Made by a program: the position numbers and the translations under genes
From: Dioszegia crocea
Taxonomy: Eukaryota; Basidiomycota; Tremellomycetes; Tremellales; Bulleribasidiaceae
Length of the DNA stretch: 64,000 bases
Assembly (NCBI GenBank): GCA_001600615.1
Contig: BCKK01000001.1
Span: 530,627 to 594,626, forward strand
Direction of reading: 5' to 3'
Notes under the pieces: generated by a model
The model's database searches: none
What the model was told of the DNA's origin: nothing
What the model saw: only the letters and a program-made list of their open reading frames with translations
Part shown: positions 12,466 through 22,811 of the stretch, piece after piece
Numbering within the stretch: position 1 is the first letter of the stretch
Layout: each line of letters begins with the position of its first letter

Positions 12466-13852
12466 ATGTCTTCACTACGTCGCTCCCTCCGCGCTCTCCC
12501 CTCCGACATCTCTGTACGGTATGGCCACCGCCCCCTCCCCGAAACTTTGATACATCCACCGATACCACTTTCATCCCCTCCTCATCGTGCTCGACGAACA
12601 TCTGCACGCTCGTCTCCTCTCTCCCCATCTCCATCTTCCCCACCTCCAGTCATCCTTCCAGCCGGAACAGCCACCAAAGCCCACGGGCGTGCGGCGGACA
12701 AAGACAGCGACAAGGACAAGGCTCCGCCGAAGAAACGACGGAAGACTTCCCTCAGCATGACGCCTCAACCCACTGGTAACGACTCCCGAGCGACCTCCTC
12801 AGCCCCCCGCACTGCCCCGACCAACGGTAAAGGCAAGGCTCGAGCGTCTTTGCCCAGTGCCCTCAACCTCACTGCTCGTCAGCAGGGTAATCAGGCGAAA
12901 GCTGCCGCTACGCTTCTGGCGCGCGAAGCAAAGGAGGCTAAAGATGCTTCGTCGGCCAGCGCGACCCCTTATGTCATTGAGGACGATGCGCCGTTGCCGA
13001 AAGTACCGCGGAAGGGTATGGGTGATGGGCAGCCCCAGCCACCAGAGAGTGATCTCAGGACGGAGGCGGCATTCATCCTGGAATCGGCGGAGGCGAAGCG
13101 TCAGGAAAAGATGAAGAAGAAGGCGGAGGAGGCGGGAGGACCAAATGGTCGGCCTGCCTCTCCGCCGCTCACTGGGGGAGAAGAGGATGAGCCGATGCAG
13201 CATGACGCCACCATCAATGGGAACGGAGATCACACAACTGCGTACCAAACGCCCGCCCTGACTGGTCATACCAACGGCTTCCCCGGTTCGGCGGTAGCGT
13301 CCGGTTCCGGTTCTGGCTCTGGACCAGCACTGTCTTACCGCCGTCAAGCAGAACCCACGACCGAAGAAGAATTCAACACAACATATCTGGCGCTTTTGGA
13401 AGGCTACACGGAACAACAAAATCACACAATGCCTCAATTCATAGACGACCCAAAGCCTCCGAGGTTCCACCCGGGCCAAAAAGATACACTGGTTCTTGTA
13501 CCGCCGGTACGGACTAGGGACAAGAACGAACGGGCGAATCGCGAGGGTTTTGACACGCAGTTTACGAAAGAGGCAGAGGCGGACATTGTTGGTCTGTTGG
13601 AGAAAGTTGGTGTGAGTCCTAGACACCGTCGCTCTTTCACAACGTCCGGATAAAGCTGATTTACAGGAAAATATGAGAAGCGTAGTTGACCATCACTACA
13701 AGCTCAACGCTCCCCTCCGAGAGGCGTTCATTGAACGTTTTGGTCGCGAATTCGCAATTTTCGGCACCCAGATCAGCAGCAACGGGGAGGCGGCCCTGCC
13801 ACCAGCTCCAGAGGAATATGAGGAGGCTGACTTCGGCGGACGAATGGCATGA
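12466..13852 (+). CDS. Unrecognised nuclear protein with Lys-rich NLS
   Basis: Two exons: 12466-13611 and 13667-13852 (443 aa). Features in order: an Arg/Ser/Pro-rich N-terminus; a strong bipartite-like nuclear signal PPKKRRKTS; an Ala/Lys-rich helical stretch (AKAAATLLAREAKEAK); a repeat-like SGSGSGSG; and a conserved-looking C-terminal domain running from EEFNTTYLALLEGYTEQQN to MRSVVDHHYKLNAPLREAF and FGREFAIFGTQI. The family is not recognised; the C-terminal helices look like a real globular domain. The ATG at 12466 follows a CT-rich stretch typical of a fungal promoter. Alternatively the first 60 or so codons are intron and the protein begins with the preceding entry. Confidence 0.62.
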
Positions 13853-14562
13853 GCGCGGTCAGGGGTACGTTCCCGACCTCTTCACCGTCTGTTTTGCTGA
13901 TCTGGAAGCGAGCTAGTGGCAACCCTTTCTGTCAGCCGATGCGCCCGCTGTCCCGACCTCTGCCAGAGCAATGGTGACGGGGTTCGGCCGAGAAATGTGT
14001 AGCGTCTCTCCTCATATCGAGGGGTGTATTGTGGGCGGTAGGAAGGAAGGCAGAGTACCAGGCGAAAAGTCAAAGGTGTACATTTTCAGAATCGGCTTTT
14101 TGGGTTGGGCTTGTGTTGTAACGATGAAACCAAACCGACCGCAGGGGATAGTAGAAGTGCCGGACCTCCATGCTCTAGAGGCGAGAGATGGCTTCATGTC
14201 ATGAGGGCAGTGCGGGTCTGGTGCCACTCCTCTCAGTGGCGGGATAAAAATGATGAAACGCCGGTGGCGAGGAAAAGCTACTAGTGGCTTCCCCGCATCA
14301 TCTTCTGGCTGGGTCCATGTTCAAAATATCCATTGGCTTGTGTGTCCGCTGTGTACTGCTTGCTTCTGTCTCGACTTACCCTCCTCTCCTCTTCCCCCCT
14401 TAGTCTGCTGTAGCCGGAACATCGCCATCCGTCCGTCATTCACATTCTGAATGTCCCTGTTCAATAACTCATAAACGACCCCGACAAACGCCCCTTCGCC
14501 CATCCTCCTTCCCTCCTTCCTCCCTCCGCCTGGCGGCTTCCATAACGTTTCTCTAGCCTATT
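13853..14562. other. Intergenic region
   Basis: 710 bp between the nuclear protein and the nucleoporin. It holds the 3' UTR of the first and a strongly pyrimidine-rich promoter (about 14340-14560) of the second. Nothing else is seen. Confidence 0.5.
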
Positions 14563-17500
14563 ATGAACAACCACGACCAAAGTTCCGACCTCACGTCCCC
14601 CCGGGCCCTCCTCTTTGGCGCACACAGGCCATCTTCCAACCCCCGCCTGCACACACTCGCCAAGCCCTACGCCCGACCAGCTTCTTATAACGGTCCACTC
14701 CCCGGTCCTTCTACCTTCGGCCACGGTCAAAACGGGAATGGCTCTCCACCCAAGTCACCCACTAGGCAACTCCCTTCCACCAGAGCAGCGATTCCCAAGT
14801 CGTTCTCTTCGTCAAATTTGAATCTCGGCCAGATGACCCGGTCGGGGTCAGAACCGAGCCTCTTTTCGGGCATCCGGAGTATGCTCTCCCGTCCTCTCGC
14901 ATGGCTCGCTACGCCATCACGGAGCCAGCTCGGGACGGAGAGGACGCAAGGGAAGAAGAGGGATGGTGCATGGGACGAAGAGGAGCCAGGGACACCGACG
15001 AATGAGGATAGAGGTTTGAAGCGGGCAAGAAGGAGATCACCGACGCCACCCCATATGGGCGAGTACGCTCCGGATCAACATCAGATCACTGGCAGAGCTA
15101 TCACTGCGATCATGCTTCCTCCTCTTCCGCCAGATGTCCAACTTCGGCCAAGAAGCAAACAATCCGCCTCGGCTATTCCTCCAAATTTCTCTCGCCCACT
15201 CAAATCTTCCCAATCCATGCCATATCTCGATCCCCCTACAGCAATGCTTTCGCCAGTGAAGAAACGCAATGTTTTGACTCGGTCAAAACGGGTTGATCTT
15301 GCCGCGGAGGATGAGGAGGATAGGATGGAGCAGGATGAACAGGAGAGGGAGAAATGGAGCCCGTGGAAGGGGACTCATTCGGGTCGGACGAGGGCTTCCT
15401 TGACGCCTGCGAGATATACCCCAATCAGGAACTTGGAGAGCAGAGAAGTGAGTCAGCTGTGTCCGTATGATAGTTTTCATAGGACTTGAGCTCATATAAG
15501 AAGGTCGGCTTTCCCGGATCATCTCCCTTCAGAGTCCCCCAATCTCCCTCGGCTCCCCGACAAACTTCAGGCCTCGCTCGTTCAGCTACTACCTCTCGGT
15601 TACGCCGAGATTCGACTGCCGCTTCAGATGTCAGCATGGGTCGAGAGTCGGAACGTGGCGGTAGCAGGGCGATGGATATGAACGGGCACGAAGATGTAAA
15701 GAGTCTCAGCGGAGCACAGCGGGAGAGTAGCGCTCTGGTAAGTACAGCTAGATTTCGACGCGTATTGGAGCTGATCGTCAGGATTGGTACATGAAGGATA
15801 AATGGTCGGGCGGTGGATCACCCTCCGCCCGTACCGCTTCCGTCAGGCTGGGATCGGTCGGGCCGTCCAGCAGCATGCCATCGATCCGCAAAGGACAATT
15901 CGTCTGGGATTCTGCCAAGGGCTTTGTGAGAGAAAATGACCTCAAAGCCGGTACGTTAGCTATATTCCAGCATGTAGCTTCTCATGCTGAAGGTAGCAGA
16001 AGCACCTCAACCGGTACATCAGAATGACGCCGAACGGATCTTGTTCGCTCTCGAGTCAATGCGCAAGACTCCCCTCACGGACGCCCGGACTTCCTCCTCA
16101 TCCTCCATCCCACCTGATCTCATCGGATCATCTTCCCGCTCGATCCGGCAGGCGATAAATGTACCCCTCGCTACTGCTCAAGCTGGAGATAGTGCGCGTC
16201 AACGACGAGAGAAGGAGAGATTGGGCGATGATTATAATGTCATGATTAGTCCATATGGACGTCGGAAGGCTGCCGAGCGGGACCAGAGGGATCAGAGAAT
16301 AGAGCGTTCGCGCAGTGACGTAGATGCGGGTGAGTGAATCTCGTCCAGGAAAGCTGCCTTAGCTGACATATAGAATACCGACCTACGCATAGCCATAGTC
16401 CAAGCCGGTCCATCGGATCGCATAGCGAAGCTTCATCTAGAGCTTCCGAGGATATGCGATCGGAAGTCAGCGTCACTCCTTCCCCTGCTCCAACACCCCG
16501 TCGATCCGCCCGGAATAAGAGGAAGGAGGATACGGTCGAGGAAGCCACTCCCCGAGCTCAGAAGGGTCGGAGTAAAAAGGCTGCACCGGAACCAAGCACA
16601 ACTGGCGAAACTCCTCGGCGACGCACGACCCGCCGAGGCACAGCGGACAAGGCAAACTCTCCACCCCCACCGGCCAAAGACCAAGCTCCACCTCCCCCAG
16701 TACCTACCATCACCGAGACGGCACCCTCGCCCAGCCAGTCCAAGGCATCCTCATCGACTTATCAGATCCGGGATGATTCTGGACCGCGGGAAAAGTCTAG
16801 TCTTCGGGCGAAATCGGATATCACCAAGAGGACGCATGTGTCTGCTGCAGGTTCACGGGCTGTAAGTCCGAGCAGTGGAAGATATTCCGCTCGGGAAGAG
16901 GATCTGCCACCAATGGAAGAGCTTGAATCGACCATGATCCAATTACCTAGCTTCTCCGGGTTCTCGGGCATTAGCTTCGAGGGACTCACCCCTGCTGTCA
17001 CAGCGCCTGTCCCATCAACCCCGGTCCAGCCTGCCTCTCCATCGACACAGGCGACGCCCATATCACTGGCAGTACCCTCTGGTCGACCTGGTCCCCTCTC
17101 CCGCCTCAATTCCAGTCGGCCCAGAGCTTCTTCCCCTCTGGCGTCAGGCTCAATTGTTGCCGAGCCGGAATCACCACCAGAATCAGGTATCGCTCCTCCC
17201 CCTCCCCCTCCTACTTCCAAACCGGACAACTCGGGCTTTTTCTCCCTTGGTGCCGCTCCATCCTCTACGTCAACCAATCCTCCTCCACTCTTCTCAAATA
17301 TCGCCAACGATATGCGCGCCGATGCACCCAAGAAATCCGCATCATTTGGTCTTGGAAAGCCCTCAGCACCACCCTCGGCGAACGGAAGCGGTAGCAATAG
17401 CGGCGCTGGCGTTCCCGATTTCTTCGGGAAGAAGACTACACCTGCCGCTAATCTCGCACCACCTCCGTCTTCAGGCTTTAGCTTCGGCCTCACTCCTCCG

Positions 17501-18997
17501 GCTCCGGTAGGGAAGGAAGGAGCTGCATCGGCAGCTCCACCTGCACCTACGAGCTTCAGCTTCGCCACGAAGCCGGCGGAGAAAGCGGACGGAGCGGCGG
17601 GCTCGAGTATGTTTGGCGGAACTTCAGCCCTCGTACCCCCTGCTCCCCCATCCGCACCCACCTTCTCCTTTGCGCAACCATCTGCAAAGCCCGCCGAGGC
17701 AGCGGCGCCTAAGACTTCGCAATTCTCGGTAAGTTGTTCCCGACTCGGTTCAGCAATTGACGCTGACAAGCAGTTTATGGCTCCTGCAAAGGCGGCCGAA
17801 GCAACTCCGCCGACCGCCCCTGCTCCCGCCCCATCATCCGCCCCATTGACATTTGGCGCATCCCCATCCGTCACACCTGCTGATACCCCCTCCATCTCCT
17901 CATCCGCTGCTGGTGGTTTCAACTTTGGGTTGACTGCGCCTAAGCCGGCTGAACCCGCGGCCGCATCGAGTATGTTCGGCGGGACCACCCCCGCATCCGA
18001 CGCATCGAAGTCCCCTCCTCCACCCTCCAACCCTTTTGGTGGTTTCTTCGGAAAACCCGCCGAGTCTGCTGCCCCGCCCAAAGCTGCTACTCCTGCTGCT
18101 GCCACCCCTCCCGCGAACCCATTCGCTTTCGGGTCCGCTCAGCCACCTACCACTTTCAGCTTTGGAGCCGAGGCCAAGGCGAACGGTACAGGCTCCCAGG
18201 CATCGATTGGAGGGTTCGGTAAACCTGCCCCCGCTCCTGCTGCCTCCACCACGTCACCATTCTCCTTCGGCGCACCTGCAGCTGCCCCGGCCTCTGCCCC
18301 GGCAGCAACCACCACCTTTGGTTTTGGTGCACCATCAGCGCCTGCTCCGTCGACTTCCGGGTTTGGCGCTGCTGCCCCCGCTGCACCTCCGACATCAGGG
18401 TTCGGCGGTGGGTTTGGTGGCAGTTTCGGCGCACCTCCCGCTGCCGCTCCTCCCAGCGGTCCTTCTACCCCCTCCACTTTCAGCTTCAGCGCACCCGCTC
18501 CCCAGTCTGGTTTCGGTAGTGGTACACCAACAGCCAACGGATTCGGTGGGCCTGCTGCGGCTGCCCCTTCGACTCCAGGTGGATTCGGAAGTAACACCGG
18601 GTTTAACTTTGGGCAAACATCTACCACGCCCGCTGGCACGCCATCGCAATTCCAATTCGGCGCCTCTAATCCCTCTGCCCCGCCGACACCTGCTGGACCA
18701 GCACCAGCATTCGGTTTTGTTGGTGGAAGTGCCCCGGCTGCCGCGTCGCCTGCCCAAAATTTCCAGTTTGGGGCAGGTGCGGGTTCGTCCGCGTCGCCAG
18801 CGCCTGGAGGTGGTGGCTTCCAGTTCGGTGCACCTAATGCTGGACAGCAGCAGCGGTTTGGCAGTCCCCAACCAGGTCAGCAGGCGCAAGCTCCTGATGC
18901 GGGAGGGTTCAGTATGGGCTTGGCGGGCGATACGGGACCTCCCGGTAGTCCTGGAAGAAGGCAAATCAAGCCACTCAGGGCGTACAGGAAGAAATGA
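14563..18997 (+). CDS. FG-repeat nucleoporin, Nup1/Nup60/Nup153 type
   Basis: Six exons: 14563-15447, 15501-15737, 15782-15950, 16000-16329, 16374-17728, 17774-18997 (1399 aa). It is a nuclear-basket component that binds transport receptors. A predicted amphipathic helix at about residues 100-117 (LFSGIRSMLSRPLAWLAT) matches the membrane-binding helices of yeast Nup1 and Nup60. A conserved motif AERILFALESMRKTPLTDAR is the short linear element shared by Nup1/Nup60/Nup124-type proteins. The C-terminal 600 residues are FG, GFG and FxFG repeats in a Pro/Ala/Ser spacer. The protein ends in RRQIKPLRAYRKK, a basic tail like that of Nup1, which binds importin alpha/beta. The acceptor of exon 2 could be 15500 or 15503 (one Lys difference). 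The intron at 17729-17773 is in frame within the repeats. Confidence 0.88.
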
Positions 18998-19330
18998 TCG
19001 TTTGTTAGGAGGTTGAGTGGGGTGGGTCAATATGAGATGCATGAGGAACTAGATCAGGGAGTTCTGCGGCGAAACTCGGTATGGGATTTATAGGTACTTT
19101 CCCGAATAGCGGTGAATCTGGCTAGTTTGTAGGTGGTGTTCGTTTCCATTATATAGTCGTAGATAGCAATCAATATGCATGGAATCACAATGTCGCAATA
19201 ATAGAATATGGCTCTCACTTCATTCATCTCCGCGGCTATATTGTTCGCAAATGTTCGTGTAGATCAATCTATCTAATCATGGGAGCAAAGATCAAGTCAA
19301 AGTCCAGCTGTCTATATACTCTACTGCCAC
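18998..19330. other. Convergent 3' UTR region
   Basis: 333 bp between two convergent stop codons. AT-richer than its neighbours with TATA-like runs (about 19150-19210), as expected for cleavage/polyadenylation signals of both genes. Confidence 0.45.
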
Positions 19331-20959
19331 CTAGCAAATTTCGTACGCCCTCAAGCTCCGGCTGTTCGCCAACGACCTATACTCTCTCGACTGTGTTTCA
19401 CTCCGTCCTGATGTGCCTACCGCCGGCTGCCATACTATCTTCACATTCCCCTCCATCTCTGGGCTGTTAAGTAGCACTGTCTTACTCGTCCCCATATCCA
19501 CCTTGAGGCTCAACTGGGTCATCTCCGCCCCGAGTCGCTCAGCCTGTGCTCCGCGCTGATCGGCCGAGATAGGTGGTAGCTCCGATCCCGCAATGCCCAG
19601 ACCCTTCATCTGGACATCATGAGTTGGAGCCCTGGCAAGTGGGGACCGAGCACGTAGGGAGCGGAGACCGCTACCGAAGGCTGAAGGAGAGACCGTGTCG
19701 CAGGCTGCAGGCGCAGTAGATGGTCGTCCACGTCTCGGACGGCCTGATATGCGTGCAGGAAGAGTCTCGGCGCGGACGGCGACATCGACGTCGAGTGGAG
19801 GGGAAGTGGCAGGGAGTGAGTGGGATGCGGATGCTCGTCGGAGTTCTGGAGCGGGGAATACCATGGGATATCGAAAAGGAGGTGCCTCGAGTGATGCGGC
19901 GGGCGCGACGCGGGCGAGGGTGTGTGTAGCTGAGGGGTGGATCCAGACTGAGAGGGAGACGAGGGAGGTGTTGGAGTGGTAGTCTGGGAAATAGTGAGAT
20001 ACGGGGAGAGCATCATTGGAGATTGCCGTAGGGACTTCTGCTGTGGGAGGGTATGGCCATGGCATCTGTCCCGACTTCAGACCGCCCCGCTGCTCAATCA
20101 CAACCATCTCTTCCTCTGACATCTCCACGCGCCACAGGATGACTTTGTCGAGCTTGTCAACTGCGCGGCTGTCGGCGCGGAGTAGGGCAGATTTGAGGTC
20201 GGCGATACTGTCCGATGGGAGGATGTCGACGGGTGTGGGCAGGCGGCGTTGTAGCCGAGAGGAAGAGCTCGAAGATGGGGAGGAAGTGGAAGTGGAGGGA
20301 CCGCCAGTAGGTGCGGCAAAGTGTGCAAGGAGGGTAAGGGGGCGGGTAGTGGAGGAGGAAGCATGTGAGGAAGGAGCCGGTCGGGCGATGATAGAGATGA
20401 TGTCCGAGTTGGCAAGTGGGGAAGGCCACCAGTCTTTCACCCTTAGGGAAGCTGGTAGCTGAGTCTGCCATCCTGCGGGACCTAGGCTGCGACGGAGCTG
20501 CTGCGGGTCGTCGAGGGAGTAAGAAGGGAAATGGCTAATGAGGTCGATAGAGTCCTTGTACCGCCGTGCGTACTCGGCAGCTTGGTCGAATGCGTCAGAG
20601 GGTATTGCGACCTGTAGGATTAGCGAAAGTCTGTGAATGTATATAGTTGGACTGACCTTGAACAATCCCAGAGCTACATCACCAATCCTGGCGCAGATGG
20701 CCCGCCTGACGGCCTCCACATCCTCCTCCGGGTCCACTTCTATCCAAACTAGCTCGTCTGGAGCTCCGGTGATGTGGGCGGAGTGGAGGGCGACGCGTAG
20801 TTGAAGAGAAGGGTGTGCGGGCTCGGCGCGGAAGGTAGGAGTGGGAGGCAGACGGGGAGACGCGTGGTCGCGAGGTGTGCGCTGAGAGGCAGGTGGGGAG
20901 GAAGGAGCGCCCGACGTCAGGGGCTGAGCGGACTTCTTTTTGATGCTGAAGAAGCCCAT
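19331..20959 (-). CDS. Unrecognised Ser/Pro-rich protein
   Basis: Two exons on the minus strand: 20959-20657 and 20611-19331 (527 aa); the 45-nt intron is in frame. The protein begins MGFFSIKKKSAQP and has an N-terminal globular-looking part (LQLRVALHSAHITGAPDELV, then EEDVEAVRRAICARIGD). This resembles a ubiquitin-like or RA-like beta-grasp, in which a strand pair precedes a helix. A Ser-rich linker is followed by DSIADLKSALLRADSRAVDK, and the C-terminal half is Pro/Ala/Arg-rich and probably disordered. A glycine at position 2 (MGFF) could be myristoylated, but the context is not a strong match. Convergent with the nucleoporin. No function can be assigned. Confidence 0.68.
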   Translation of the reverse strand: MGFFSIKKKSAQPLTSGAPSSPPASQRTPRDHASPRLPPTPTFRAEPAHPSLQLRVALHSAHITGAPDELVWIEVDPEEDVEAVRRAICARIGDVALGLFKVSPTIYIHRLSLILQVAIPSDAFDQAAEYARRYKDSIDLISHFPSYSLDDPQQLRRSLGPAGWQTQLPASLRVKDWWPSPLANSDIISIIARPAPSSHASSSTTRPLTLLAHFAAPTGGPSTSTSSPSSSSSSRLQRRLPTPVDILPSDSIADLKSALLRADSRAVDKLDKVILWRVEMSEEEMVVIEQRGGLKSGQMPWPYPPTAEVPTAISNDALPVSHYFPDYHSNTSLVSLSVWIHPSATHTLARVAPAASLEAPPFRYPMVFPAPELRRASASHSLPATSPPLDVDVAVRAETLPARISGRPRRGRPSTAPAACDTVSPSAFGSGLRSLRARSPLARAPTHDVQMKGLGIAGSELPPISADQRGAQAERLGAEMTQLSLKVDMGTSKTVLLNSPEMEGNVKIVWQPAVGTSGRSETQSREYRSLANSRSLRAYEIC

Positions 20960-22811
20960 GTCGATCGTGGAGTGGAGATGGAGGGAATGAGGGAATGAGA
21001 GGGTGAGAGGAGTGAGAGGGTGATATAAGAGAAGCTATGAGAGCGCGTGTTGCGAAAAGTTCGGTGGATCTGGATCGAAAATGTGCGAATGGTACCGAGG
21101 GAATGGAAAATGTTTCAAGCGTGTAAAGCCTCCGAGTCGAGGTATGTATGATTGACACAGAGTAGAGGGGGAAAGAATGGTCCGGCTAGATGAGATGAGG
21201 CATGTATGTATATAACAACTGAGGTCATGGTGATATATCAGCACGCTGTCATGCTTGGACGCCTTCACCGACGGCGCCCGCGCCACAGGATCGACCGAGG
21301 TCCCGAGTACAGGAACGAGACTATCAACCCACAGGCACATACAATCTAATCCGTAAGCAGGTTCATATTAATCCATATTAACCACTTGCCGGGATCTGTC
21401 CTGTAGATCCCTGCAGATCCACCTCTAAATTGTGTTCTGGAACAGCCACCGACAGGGGCCAGGGATCGTCGGCTACCCGGCTGGACTGTTGGCTGTGAAG
21501 TCTAATTGTCGGCATGAGCGGGCCGGTGGGTCCAGGTGGGAGACGCATACGCCTATCAACGCCGCGGACGATCAGGCATTCCTGACCCTACGCCAGAGCA
21601 GCGTGGATCGGAAGTGGACAAGACTCGAAAGCGGTATGCCCGAGGGCGGCCGACCCAGCCACGACGGTGTTCTTTACGATCTGCAGAAGCCGTGACTAGA
21701 TCGAAGAGCTCCAGAGATTAGATTAGATCTTGGCGTGTTCGGTAGGGCAGATCGCCGAGACCGTATGAGGGCCTGGACGAAGAAGTGATGGGAAAAAGGA
21801 GGTGTTGGTCAGGCACCGAAACGCATACGGAGAAATTATCTGAAACATCTCGGCCGGAAGGGGATAAAACGACGGCGATCGCCGGTGCACAATCTCCGGA
21901 TTCGGAAATTTCATGCATGAGGAATTTGTGATCAGAGTGTGGCGGCCGTGGCTGGTGCCTGATTTGATTCTGCGTCCTGTTAAACTGTATCTTGACGAGA
22001 TCTCCGAGGACTGGCTCTTTAGCCGGACGCTGATCCTGTGTGATATATTCCGAGACCGGATGGCGCCCGGCCGAGAGCTCGAGCTGGACCGGCGCCCACG
22101 CTATTAACAAGTCTCATCGGTTGTACGTACGTCCCGCCTCATGCCTCGTGTGACAAGGTCTGGATTTGGCTAGACATCTAGGATCTATGCCTGTGGCGTG
22201 AGGCGCTCTGATGTTACTGTGAACCGGGGATCCGAGACACTGCTGACGGTGCTTGCAATCGAGAGCCTGGATCGCTGCTTACTGTCTCGGGCCGGGAGGC
22301 TTGCTAATCAGATTGCATGAAGATGGATACGGTCAGTATGCGCTGAAACACGACGCAGATCAATACCTCATCTACGCTGCGGGGAAGAAATGATCCGCAT
22401 GCAGCCGTAGATCAGAAGGGGCCAGTGGCTTGGAGGCATGCAGAGTGGCGTTGAGCAAGGGACAACCACAGCTAACGGCTTCCCTGGCTAAGAATGTCGG
22501 TTGGAGGCGGCCTTGGTAAGTGGCGGGCTAGCTAGCTGGCTAGTGCATGGAGATGTCGCGGTGCCGGTGGACCGGTCCGGTAGATCGCGCATACTACAGA
22601 TGCACGTCATCGCGCCTGTTTTCAGTGATTTGCAGCCGGGCAATATTCTGAGCGAGTGAGTACAGGACTGTATGATGGCCAACGGGGGAAAATTCGAGAA
22701 GGGTGGCATGGGGAAGTGTTGCAGAAGAGCCTGAGCGTTTAGGTGATGCGCTGTACATTGGAATGCATGACTGGTGTGTTATATGTGCGTTTTACAAATG
22801 TCAAAATGAAC
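20960..22811. other. Gene-poor intergenic region
   Basis: 1.85 kb without a supported gene. The first 150 bp are the promoter of the minus-strand gene. Short open frames between 21430 and 22110 lack splice support and family signal. A GCTAGCTAGCTGGCTAG microrepeat lies near 22528-22544. One TGAAACA site is near 22343. Confidence 0.4.

Noticed and set aside
16762..18105. Long minus-strand open frame (about 450 codons) opposite the nucleoporin
   Set aside because: It is the antisense shadow of the GC-rich Pro/Ala/FG repeats; composition is low-complexity and the + strand gene is conserved and spliced.
18036..19016. Second + strand frame inside the nucleoporin C-terminus
   Set aside because: Leu/Pro/His-rich frame-shadow of the repeats, with no splice or family support.
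21432..22110. Several short open frames on both strands
   Set aside because: Overlapping, compositionally odd and without splice sites or recognisable motifs; treated as non-coding.
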